Below the pieces are notes generated by a model that had not been told where the DNA came from, ran no database searches, and saw only the letters and a program-made list of their open reading frames with translations. From positions 2,720,501 to 2,784,500 of the forward strand of contig NZ_CP048815.1 of NCBI RefSeq assembly GCF_010977555.1: a stretch of DNA of 64,000 bases, read 5' to 3'. Origin of the DNA: Caulobacter rhizosphaerae. Its GTDB lineage: Bacteria; Pseudomonadota; Alphaproteobacteria; Caulobacterales; Caulobacteraceae. A program made the translations under genes and the position numbers. Positions 37,645-45,605 of the stretch are shown piece by piece. Numbering within the stretch: position 1 is the stretch's first letter; each line of letters starts with the position of its first letter.

Positions 37645-37845
37645 ATGAGGCTTCTACTGAACGGCGAAGAACGGGAGATTGCCGACATCGCCAGCATCGC
37701 GGATCTTGTGTCCGCCCTGGGCCTGGACGCCCGCAAGGTGGCGGTGGAGCGCAATCTCGAGATCGCCCCACGCTCGACATACGCTGACACCGCCCTGGCT
37801 GATGGCGACCGGATCGAGATCGTCACTTTCATCGGCGGCGGCTAG
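37645..37845 (+). CDS. thiS: Thiamine biosynthesis sulfur carrier ThiS
   Basis: 66 residues from the ATG at 37645, with a strong CGGAGG nine bases upstream. A ubiquitin-like beta-grasp protein whose C-terminus is thiocarboxylated to donate sulfur for the thiazole ring of thiamine. The sequence shows [11 protein letters not shown], the DGDRIEIV strand and the C-terminal IGGG. The family usually ends in GG, so the active glycine is exposed as expected. thiG follows 45 bases downstream. No TPP riboswitch is visible in the 80 bases before it. Confidence 0.94.
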   Translation: MRLLLNGEEREIADIASIADLVSALGLDARKVAVERNLEIAPRSTYADTALADGDRIEIVTFIGGG

Positions 37846-37890
37846 GCCTGGACGTTTGAAACCCTGGGCGCGGAGGCGTAAACCCAGCCC

Positions 37891-38703
37891 ATGAACGCGC
37901 ACGTGCCCCCCGAATCCGCCATCGCCACCGCCGAAGACGACTCCTGGACCGTCGCTGGCCGCACCTTCCGCTCGCGGCTGATCGTCGGCACCGGCAAGTA
38001 CAAGGACTACGCCACCAACGCCGCGGCGGCGAAGGCGGCAGGGGCGGAGATCGTCACCGTGGCCGTGCGCCGCGTGAATCTGACGGACCCGACCCAGCCG
38101 CTGCTGGTCGACTACGTCAAACCCACCGAATTCACGTTCCTTCCGAACACCGCGGGCTGTTTCACCGGCGAGGACGCGGTGCGCACCCTGCGCCTGGCCC
38201 GCGAGGCCGGCGGTTGGGACTTGGTGAAGCTGGAAGTGCTGTCCGATCCCAAGACCCTCTATCCCGACATGGAAGAGACCCTGCGCTCGCTGAAGCTGCT
38301 GGTCGCCGAGGGCTTCCAGGTCATGGTCTATTGCTCGGACGACCCGGTCTACGCCCGCAAGCTGGAGGACGCCGGCGCGGTGGCGATCATGCCGCTGGGC
38401 GCGCCGATCGGCTCGGGTCTGGGCATCCAGAACCGCGTGAACCTGCGGATCATCGTCGAGAACGCCAAGGTGCCGGTGCTGGTCGACGCGGGCGTAGGCA
38501 CGGCTTCCGACGCGGCGATCGGCATGGAACTGGGCTGCGACGCCATCCTGATGAACACCGCCATCGCCGAGGCCAAGGATCCGATTCGCATGGCTCGGGC
38601 GATGAAGCACGCGGTGATCGCCGGCCGCGAAGCCTATCTCGCCGGTCGGATGCAGAAGCGGCTCTACGCTGATCCCAGCTCGCCGCTGGCGGGCCTGATC
38701 TAG
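37891..38703 (+). CDS. thiG: Thiazole synthase ThiG
   Basis: 270 residues, slightly longer than usual because of a short N-terminal extension. It condenses deoxyxylulose phosphate, dehydroglycine and ThiS thiocarboxylate into the thiazole phosphate. Family motifs are [27 protein letters not shown], the Schiff-base Lys in LVKLEVL (about residue 113), and PIGSGLGI and [28 protein letters not shown]. It converges on the DsbA-like gene, with seven bases between stop codons. Confidence 0.97.
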   Translation: MNAHVPPESAIATAEDDSWTVAGRTFRSRLIVGTGKYKDYATNAAAAKAAGAEIVTVAVRRVNLTDPTQPLLVDYVKPTEFTFLPNTAGCFTGEDAVRTLRLAREAGGWDLVKLEVLSDPKTLYPDMEETLRSLKLLVAEGFQVMVYCSDDPVYARKLEDAGAVAIMPLGAPIGSGLGIQNRVNLRIIVENAKVPVLVDAGVGTASDAAIGMELGCDAILMNTAIAEAKDPIRMARAMKHAVIAGREAYLAGRMQKRLYADPSSPLAGLI

Positions 38704-38710
38704 GCCAAGC

Positions 38711-39448
38711 CTAGACCTTCTTGGCCTTTCCGGCTCGAGCCTGGTCGATCGCCAGGTTGAGGGCGTGCATGTCGGCGCCGGGTATCATCTGGTCACCGAC
38801 CAGGAAAGCCGGCGTTCCCTCAATGGCCAAGGCCTCGGCCAGGGCGTGAGTGTCGGCCAGGTGCTGAGTCGTGGCCTCCGACACGCCCGTTGCGCGGGCC
38901 TTGGCCACGTCGATGCCAAGCTGCCGGGCGATGCGGACGACGCCCGCTTCGTCCAGGCTCTTTTCGGCCATCAGGCGCTTGTGCAGCTCGATCGTCTTGC
39001 CCTGGTCCTTGGCTCCGAGGACCATCCGGGCCGCGACTTCCGAGTCGTGGCCGAAGATCACGAAGTCCTTGAACACGAAACGAACGTCCGGGTTCTTCTG
39101 GATCAGGTCGACGATCTGCGGCGCGGCCAGCTTGCAGTAGCCGCAGCGGTAGTCGAAGAACTCGACCACCGTGATCGAGCCGTTCGGATTGGCCACGAAG
39201 TCCCGGGGGTCGTTCTCGAGCGCCTGGCGATATTTGGTGATCGCACCCTTGGCGTTCTTCGTCTTCTCGGCGACCTGCTTTTCCTGCAGCTTGGCGCTCA
39301 TCTCGACCAGCACCTCGGGATGCTCCATCAGATAGGCATGCACCTTCTCGCCGAACGCCTTGTCGGCGTTGGCCTGGCCGCAACCGATCAGGGAAAGGGC
39401 GACGAGGGACGCGGCGGCGACCGCCAGCGGACGGAAGGTGAGGGGCAT
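38711..39448 (-). CDS. DsbA-family thiol-disulfide oxidoreductase, lipoprotein
   Basis: 245 residues from the ATG at 39448. The signal peptide ends in lipobox LIGC before Gly (Cys at about 22), so the protein is probably lipid-anchored in the periplasm. An N-terminal helical Scs-like segment (AFGEKVHAYLMEHPEVL) precedes a thioredoxin domain with the active site DYRCGYCKLAAP near residue 102 and the cis-Pro loop GTPAFLV. This layout matches BdbD/ScsC-like disulfide proteins common in alphaproteobacteria. It follows the M48 protease gene by 23 bases, which suggests joint work in envelope protein quality control. Confidence 0.92.
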   Translation of the reverse strand: MPLTFRPLAVAAASLVALSLIGCGQANADKAFGEKVHAYLMEHPEVLVEMSAKLQEKQVAEKTKNAKGAITKYRQALENDPRDFVANPNGSITVVEFFDYRCGYCKLAAPQIVDLIQKNPDVRFVFKDFVIFGHDSEVAARMVLGAKDQGKTIELHKRLMAEKSLDEAGVVRIARQLGIDVAKARATGVSEATTQHLADTHALAEALAIEGTPAFLVGDQMIPGADMHALNLAIDQARAGKAKKV

Positions 39449-39471
39449 GGAGATCTCTGAAAGGGGGCGGC

Positions 39472-40902
39472 CTAGCGGCGCAGGCCCGAGGTGACGGCGC
39501 CTTCCTTGGCCAGGTCCTTGAGGTCCTGGTTGGAAGGATTGGAGGTCAGGACGATGTCGGTGGCGCGGCGCCACTCCACGCTGTCCTTCTTGAGCAGTTC
39601 GCGAGCCCGCATGGCGAAGACCCGCGCTTCCTGGGTCGCGCCCATGTTGAAATATTGCTCGGCGGTGGCCAGGCGGGCTTGGCCGTCCTCGCCGCGCTTG
39701 TCATACGCCTGGGCCAGCAGGCGCCAGGCGACGGAGTTGTCGCTTTCGTCGAGCAGGGAGCGTTTCAGCTCGTTGATGCCTTCCTCGACCTTCTTAGGGT
39801 CGTCGAGTCCGATCAGGGTCTGGCCCAGATTGACCCGCAGCAAGGCGGCGTCGGGCTTCAGCGCCACCGAGCGGCGCTGCGGCTCCTCGGCTTCCTTGAC
39901 CCGATTGAACTCGAACAGGATCTGGCCCTTCAGTTCCCAAAGATAGGGATTGTTCGGATTCTCGGTGATCAGGCCGTCGAGGATCTTCAGGGCCCGGTCA
40001 GGCTCCTTCATCTGGTAATAGGCGATGGCGCGCGCGTAACGGGCCGGGAAGGCTCGGTCGGTTTCCTTGTACTTCACGATCGCCACGCCGGGGTTGATGA
40101 AGCCCTCCAGCTTGGCCTTCATGATCTCGTGCTCGGCCAGGGACTGCGGATCGTCGACGGCATTGTAGTGCGGCAGCTTTTCGACACGGCCGCGCAGGGC
40201 GTCGATGCGATCGCCCGACAGCGGGTGGCTGCGGAAATAGGCGAAGCGCCGCGACTGGTCGAAGACCTCCTGGTAGCGGAAATTGTCGAAGAACTCGACC
40301 AGGCCGCGGCCCGATTGGCCCGTAGCTTCCAGGAAACCGGCGCCGGCTTGGTCGGCGCGAGATTCCTGGTCGCGGCTGTAGCCCAGAGCGCCGAGTTGGC
40401 CGAAGTACGAGGCGTTGCCCATCAGCACCGCGCCGGCGTCCGGCGCGCCGGCCAAGGCGGCCAGGACGCCCAGGCCCATCGTCAGGATCATCGGCTTGAG
40501 GCCGGCCCGCATCATCTCGCCCGAACGCAGGGGGTGGGCCCCGGCCAGGTGTCCGGTTTCGTGGGCGATGACGCCCTTCAGCTGGTTGGGCGTCTCGGTC
40601 TGCAGGATCAGGCCGGTATTGAGGCCCATCATCAGGCCTTGGGTGGCGAAGGCGTTCAGTTCCTTGTCGCCGACCAGCAGGATGCGAACCGTCTTGGGAT
40701 CCAGTCCGGCCGCCGCATAGATCGGATCGGCGTCGCGGTGAAGGATTTCCTCGATCTCGGTGTCGCGGATCAGCGAGGGGCCGTCCTGTGCATGGGCCGG
40801 CGCGACAGGAACCAGGATGGCCGCCAGCAGGGCCAGCGCGGACAGCGCCGATCCCGTCTTCCTGGCTATTGTTTCGGAAGCCGCCCTTGTCCGGGAGGTC
40901 AT
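39472..40902 (-). CDS. M48 metalloprotease with TPR region (BepA-like)
   Basis: 476 residues from the ATG at 40902, with GGAGAG nine bases upstream. A signal peptide (about 1-38, ending PAHAQ) sends it to the periplasm. The zinc site is HETGH (His114, Glu115, His118), with a third ligand in the downstream RDQESRAD. The C-terminal half is a TPR-like helical array (ARAIAYYQMKEPDRALKILDGL and so on, about 280-450). BepA-type proteases help assemble or degrade outer-membrane proteins such as LptD, so a role in envelope quality control is likely. It heads a two-gene unit with the DsbA-like lipoprotein. Confidence 0.93.
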   Translation of the reverse strand: MTSRTRAASETIARKTGSALSALALLAAILVPVAPAHAQDGPSLIRDTEIEEILHRDADPIYAAAGLDPKTVRILLVGDKELNAFATQGLMMGLNTGLILQTETPNQLKGVIAHETGHLAGAHPLRSGEMMRAGLKPMILTMGLGVLAALAGAPDAGAVLMGNASYFGQLGALGYSRDQESRADQAGAGFLEATGQSGRGLVEFFDNFRYQEVFDQSRRFAYFRSHPLSGDRIDALRGRVEKLPHYNAVDDPQSLAEHEIMKAKLEGFINPGVAIVKYKETDRAFPARYARAIAYYQMKEPDRALKILDGLITENPNNPYLWELKGQILFEFNRVKEAEEPQRRSVALKPDAALLRVNLGQTLIGLDDPKKVEEGINELKRSLLDESDNSVAWRLLAQAYDKRGEDGQARLATAEQYFNMGATQEARVFAMRARELLKKDSVEWRRATDIVLTSNPSNQDLKDLAKEGAVTSGLRR

Positions 40903-41002
40903 CGAAGCTCTCCTGATCACGCCCCCGCGCTCAAGCCGGCAGTCTAACGCTGTTCTCGACAACCTGGGAACATTCCGTCGGACCTATGTCCGGATATAGG
41001 CG

Positions 41003-41038
41003 TGAAGCTCGGCGGGACCAGGGCCCCGCCGAGCTTCA
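41003..41038 (-). terminator. Strong hairpin downstream of rne
   Basis: A perfect 14-base stem TGAAGCTCGGCGGG / CCCGCCGAGCTTCA (41003-41016 with 41025-41038). It starts 12 bases past the rne stop codon on the minus strand. No T-run follows on that strand, so it may end transcription with help or protect the 3' end. Confidence 0.5.
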
Positions 41039-41049
41039 TTTCGAGACCG

Positions 41050-43743
41050 TCAGCCGCGCCGCCACCAGCCGCGCTTGGGCTTTTCCGGAGGGGTCAGGAT
41101 CTCGGCGGGGTCGGGCTCCACGGAAACCGGGGCCGCCTCCACCGCGGCGACCGCGACAGGTTCCGGTTCGGCGACAGGAGCAGCGATCTCGACTTCCGCC
41201 GCGACCAAGGGCGTTTCCTCTACCGTTTCGATCGAAGGCGCTGCGGCCGAAGGCGTTTCGACGACGGGCGCCTCGACGGCAGCTTCAGCCGAAGCCTCGG
41301 CGTCGGCGGTCTTGCGACCCCGGCTACGGGGACGGCGGGCCTTCTTGGGCGCCTCGTCCTGAGCCGGCAGTTCGACCCAGACATCGGCCGGCGGGCCTTC
41401 GATCACGGCCGGAGCCAGCGGCGCGACCTCCAACTCGGCGACGTCGACCCGCGGCGCGGGAGTGCGTTCGGCGCGCGGCGCTTCGGACGTCTCGTTCCGC
41501 TCGCTGCGTTCGCCACGACCACGCCCACGGCGACCGCCGCGTTCGCCGCGCTCGGCGCGTTCCGGACGCTCCGCCCGTTCGGCGACAGGCGCCTCGGCCC
41601 GCTCCGGACGTTCGCCGCGCTCCGGACGATCATTGACCGGACGGCGGCCGTCCAAGGCCTCCGGATCGTGCCAGACAAAGGCGTTCTCGCCGAACGGCAC
41701 CCGCGGACGGGTCCAGGTGAAGGCGTCGGCCGGACGATCCCCGTCCTCGCGACCGCCGCGACGACCGCCGCGACGACCCCGACGGCGACGGCGGCGACGC
41801 GATTCCTCGTCCTCGCCCTCGATGTCGCCTTCAACGCGATCGGCGCCCTCGGCGTCGTCGTCATCATCTTCGCCAGCGACCTCGGCCGGCGCCTCGTCAC
41901 GATCGTCGCGACGACCGCCGCGACGGCGACGCTTGCGGCCGCGACGGCCTTCGTCTTCCGAGGTCTCGACGCGGGCCGGACGAGCGACGCGGGACGCATC
42001 GTCATCCTCGCTCTCGTCCTCGTCCCCGGCGACGATGTCCTCGTCTTCCTCGTCCTCCTCGTCGTCGAAGGCCTCGTCCTCATAGACGGGCTCCGGTTCG
42101 ATCGGTGCGAAGATCTGCGGGGCGGGGCGCTCGCCGAGCTCCGTGCGGTCGATGTCGTGCTCGGCCTGGTGCAGGCTGTCATCGACCAGGACGGTGACGA
42201 ACAGCGCGTGGGTCTGCTGCAGGCGCAGCAGGTAGGCGCGCTTTTCGTTGAGGATGTAGATGCCGACCGGGCGGCTGACCTTCAGGGTGACGGCGCCGCC
42301 GCCCTTCAGGGCCTCGACCTCGACCGCGCGCAGGGCGGCCAGGGCGCTGGACTCGACCGAGCGGACGCGGCCGGTGCCGTCGCAGTGTTCGCAGACGTGG
42401 GTAGTGCCTTCCAGCACGCCGGTGCGGCGGCGCTGGCGGCTGATCTCCATCAGGCCGAAACCGCTGATCTTGCCCATCTGGATGCGGGCGCGATCGTCCT
42501 TGAGGGCGTCCTTGAGGACCTTCTCGACGGCGCGGTTGTTCTTGCCTTCATCCATGTCGATGAAGTCGATGACGATCAGGCCGGCCAGGTCGCGCAGGCG
42601 CAGCTGGCGAGCGGCTTCCTCGGCCGCCTCCAGGTTGGTCTTCAGCGCGGTGGCTTCGATGTTGCGCTCACGCGTCGCCTTGCCCGAGTTGACGTCGATG
42701 GCGACCAGGGCCTCGGTCTGGTTGATCACCAGATAGCCGCCCGAGCGCAGCGGCACGACCGGCGAATAGATCTGGGCCAGATGGTCCTCGATCTTGTGTT
42801 TGACGAACAGCGGGGCCGGCTCGCGGTACGGGAAGACCTTCTTGGCCTGGCTGGGCATCAGCATGCGCATGAAATCGCGCGCTTCCTTGTAGCCGGCCTC
42901 ACCCTCGACCCAGATGCCTTCCAGGTCCTTGTCGTACATGTCGCGGATGGCGCGCTTGACGAGGTCTTCCTCCTCGTAGATCAGCGCCGGCGCGATCGAG
43001 TGCAGGGTGTTGTCGCGGATGTTTTCCCACAGCCGCAGCAGGTATTCGTAGTCGCGCTTGATTTCCGCCTTCGTGCGTTTGGCGCCGGCGGTGCGCACGA
43101 TCAGGCCCATGCCCTGCGGCACGTCCAGCCCCTGCACCACGCTCTTGAGGCGCTTGCGGTCGGTGACCGTGGTGATCTTGCGGCTGATGCCGCCGCCGCG
43201 GGCGGTGTTGGGCATCAGGACGCCGTAGCGGCCCGCCAGCGAGAGGTAGGTCGTCAGGGCCGCGCCCTTGTTGCCGCGCTCTTCCTTGACGACCTGGACC
43301 AGCATGATCTGCCGGCGGCGGATCACTTCCTGGATCTTGTACTTGCGCATCAGGCGGCGCTTGCGGCGCGCCAGTTCTTCCTCGACGGCGTCTTCCTCGT
43401 CGTCGACCACGTCACCGTCATCGTCTTCGCGGGCGTGATGGTGATCGTCCTCGTCGTCGTGCGAGTCGTCGCGCATCAGCGCTTCGCGGTCGGCGACCGG
43501 GATCTGGTAATAGTCCGGGTGGATCTCGTTGAAGGCCAGGAAGCCATGGCGGTTGCCGCCGTACTCGATGAACGCAGCCTGGAGGCTGGGTTCAACGCGG
43601 GTCACCTTGGCGAGATAGATATTTCCTCGGAGCTGCTTTCGGGTCTGGCTTTCGAAATCGAATTCTTCAACCCGCGTACCGTCCACGACCACCACACGCG
43701 TCTCTTCGGCGTGGGCGGCGTCGATCAACATCTTCTTCGACAT
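41050..43743 (-). CDS. rne: Ribonuclease E
   Basis: 897 residues from the ATG at 43743 (GGAG nine bases upstream). It is the endonuclease and scaffold of the RNA degradosome. An S1 domain is interrupted by an acidic/His insert (DDSHDDEDDHHHARE, about 97-115), as in other alphaproteobacterial enzymes. The DNase-I-like catalytic core has the metal-binding Asp in AIDVNSG and DFIDMDEG, and the CEHCDGTG zinc-link follows. The C-terminal 400 residues are disordered with alternating acidic and Arg-rich blocks and end in RGWWRRG, the GWW motif that binds PNPase in Caulobacter. A leader of about 400 bases lies upstream. Confidence 0.97.
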   Translation of the reverse strand: MSKKMLIDAAHAEETRVVVVDGTRVEEFDFESQTRKQLRGNIYLAKVTRVEPSLQAAFIEYGGNRHGFLAFNEIHPDYYQIPVADREALMRDDSHDDEDDHHHAREDDDGDVVDDEEDAVEEELARRKRRLMRKYKIQEVIRRRQIMLVQVVKEERGNKGAALTTYLSLAGRYGVLMPNTARGGGISRKITTVTDRKRLKSVVQGLDVPQGMGLIVRTAGAKRTKAEIKRDYEYLLRLWENIRDNTLHSIAPALIYEEEDLVKRAIRDMYDKDLEGIWVEGEAGYKEARDFMRMLMPSQAKKVFPYREPAPLFVKHKIEDHLAQIYSPVVPLRSGGYLVINQTEALVAIDVNSGKATRERNIEATALKTNLEAAEEAARQLRLRDLAGLIVIDFIDMDEGKNNRAVEKVLKDALKDDRARIQMGKISGFGLMEISRQRRRTGVLEGTTHVCEHCDGTGRVRSVESSALAALRAVEVEALKGGGAVTLKVSRPVGIYILNEKRAYLLRLQQTHALFVTVLVDDSLHQAEHDIDRTELGERPAPQIFAPIEPEPVYEDEAFDDEEDEEDEDIVAGDEDESEDDDASRVARPARVETSEDEGRRGRKRRRRGGRRDDRDEAPAEVAGEDDDDDAEGADRVEGDIEGEDEESRRRRRRRGRRGGRRGGREDGDRPADAFTWTRPRVPFGENAFVWHDPEALDGRRPVNDRPERGERPERAEAPVAERAERPERAERGERGGRRGRGRGERSERNETSEAPRAERTPAPRVDVAELEVAPLAPAVIEGPPADVWVELPAQDEAPKKARRPRSRGRKTADAEASAEAAVEAPVVETPSAAAPSIETVEETPLVAAEVEIAAPVAEPEPVAVAAVEAAPVSVEPDPAEILTPPEKPKRGWWRRG

Positions 43744-44152
43744 AAAGGGTATCTCCACGGCGCGCGGCGAACGCTAGGTCCGGGCGCCGATATGATTGAA
43801 AGGCGCGCACGTCACCGCCCGTCGCCCCGCCGAAGCGGTTGCGGAAGGTCGGTCGCCAAAGGCGGTCGGGTGCGGCGCAGCCCATAAGGTTTCTGTGTTC
43901 CTTAAACGCGCCGGAGGGCGCGGATCGGATGGAGCGTCGACGCCGGAGCGGCTTAAGGGTCCGACGCGAACCCTGCGGGTCGATCCAGGCGAAGGCTTCG
44001 CGCCTCACGCTGGTAATCGAGCCCAAACTCGTTTCAGTCCGGCGGTCCGGCCACGAACAAGATTGCATCCTCAGGGATACAAGCCGGTCCGTGAGATAGG
44101 AGCCGCTCACGCTTTCCGCCATGACGATCACGGCGCTCAGCGCGCGGACCAT
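43744..44152 (-). promoter_or_regulatory. Long 5' leader of rne
   Basis: The gap between rne and the divergent amidase gene is about 550 bases with no credible gene. If transcription starts near 44145, rne has a roughly 400-base untranslated leader. RNase E in other bacteria controls its own synthesis through such a leader, so this is a plausible feedback site. The sequence has many GC-rich self-complementary stretches, but I did not resolve a specific fold. Confidence 0.5.
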
Positions 44153-44176
44153 AGTGTAGCAACATCGTATCGTAAA
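44153..44176 (-). promoter_or_regulatory. Candidate rne promoter
   Basis: On the minus strand TTTACG (44176-44171) and GCTACACT (44160-44153) are ten bases apart. They resemble the Caulobacter sigma-70 pattern TTGACGS - N10-14 - GCTANAWC, with five of six matches in the first box and about six of eight in the second. Confidence 0.45.
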
Positions 44177-44297
44177 AGAAAAGCGCTCGACTGACGCCAT
44201 CTGCGCCGCCGTGTCGCGCCTTGGGTTAACGCTTTCTCTACCCGGAAATGCGGATATCAGTTTTGGTTTAGGTTGGGCCCCTGGGGCGACGGACGGC

Positions 44298-45497
44298 ATG
44301 AACAGTGTCTTGATCTCGGCGACGAGGACGGGGTGGGCGCGCGCGGCGATGATCGTCGGCGGCCTGGCTCTGGCTGGCGTGGCCGTGGCCATGGCCCATG
44401 GTCCGGCGCCCGCCGCCGGCGTCCAGAAGGTTCGTTTCGGCGGAGACCGTAACGAAACCCGCATCGTCATCGACCTCGATCGCGCCGCCACCGGTAAGCT
44501 GTTGGCGGACGGCGCCGCTGATCGCCGGGTCGTCATCGCGCTGCCCAACGTCGCGACGGCCGGCGACCTGCAGGGCGCGGGTCAAGGCCTGGTCGAGCGC
44601 TGGGCGATCGACGAAGCCGCGGGCGGCGCCCGCCTGCGTCTTGACCTGAAGGCCAACGCCGAGGTTCGCCGGCGCTTCCTGCTGCCGCCGGGCGACGGGG
44701 CTTCGGCCTATCGCTACGTCATCGACCTGAAATCCACCGATGCCGCTGGCGCGGCCCAGGCGCCGAGCCTGAAGCCGACCCTGGTTTCGGCGCCGATGAA
44801 GGCTCCGGCCCTGCGCTTGAAGAAGGTGATCGTCATCGACGCCGGCCACGGCGGCAAGGATCCGGGTTCCTCGGGCTCCGACACCGCCGAGAAGGACGTC
44901 ACTCTGGCCGCCGCCAAGGCGCTGAAGGCGAAGCTGGAAAAGTCGGGCCGCTATACCGTGGTCATGACCCGCCAGTCCGACACCTTCGTGCCGCTGGAGG
45001 CTCGCGTTCAGATCGCCCGCCGGGCCGATGCGGACCTGTTCATCTCGCTGCACGCCGATTCGGGCCCCGACGCCACGACCCGCGGCGCCAGCGTCTACAC
45101 CCTGTCCGAAAAGGGCACCGAGCGCGTGGCGCGGGTGCTCGAGAAGGACGACTGGCTGATGAAGGCCAACCTGCCGGGCCGCGACCGAGCGGTCAGTCAG
45201 ATCCTTCTGGACCTGTCGCAGCGCGCCACCAAGAATCGCTCCGCCGCCTTCGCCGAAACCCTGCTGCAGTCGGTGGGCGAGGAGACGACCCTGCTGCGCC
45301 GCAGCCACCGCGACGCCGGTTTCATCGTGCTGCTGGCGCCGGACGTGCCGGCCGTGCTGCTGGAGATGGGCTTCATCACCAATGCCGATGACGAGCGTCT
45401 CCTCAAGACCTCCGCGGGTCGCGGTCGGCTGATGGACGCCGTGGCGGGATCGATCGAATCTTATTTCGCGAGCCAGACGCGCCTCGCCGCCCGCTAG
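44298..45497 (+). CDS. amiC: N-acetylmuramoyl-L-alanine amidase (AmiC-type)
   Basis: 399 residues from the ATG at 44298; upstream codons do not look like a signal peptide. An N-terminal signal/anchor (about 12-36) is followed by an AMIN domain (about 40-145: KVRFGGDRNETRIVIDLDRAA and so on) that targets peptidoglycan at the septum. The C-terminal zinc amidase_3 domain (about 170-395) has VIVIDAGHGGKDPGSSG, a Glu in the EKDVTLAAAK segment, FISLHADS, and LLEMGFITNADDE with the catalytic Glu. It cleaves stem peptides from glycan during cell separation. It lies between rne and the PBP1A gene, the order seen in Caulobacter. Confidence 0.93.
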   Translation: MNSVLISATRTGWARAAMIVGGLALAGVAVAMAHGPAPAAGVQKVRFGGDRNETRIVIDLDRAATGKLLADGAADRRVVIALPNVATAGDLQGAGQGLVERWAIDEAAGGARLRLDLKANAEVRRRFLLPPGDGASAYRYVIDLKSTDAAGAAQAPSLKPTLVSAPMKAPALRLKKVIVIDAGHGGKDPGSSGSDTAEKDVTLAAAKALKAKLEKSGRYTVVMTRQSDTFVPLEARVQIARRADADLFISLHADSGPDATTRGASVYTLSEKGTERVARVLEKDDWLMKANLPGRDRAVSQILLDLSQRATKNRSAAFAETLLQSVGEETTLLRRSHRDAGFIVLLAPDVPAVLLEMGFITNADDERLLKTSAGRGRLMDAVAGSIESYFASQTRLAAR

Positions 45498-45605
45498 GCG
45501 CAAGGGTTCGCCCGTCGGGACGGCGAGAGCCGTTGGCGCCTTGACCGATGCGCGCTAGAGGATTCCAACGGAGCGGGCGGAAGTGCGTCGCCCGACGGAG
45601 GCGGC

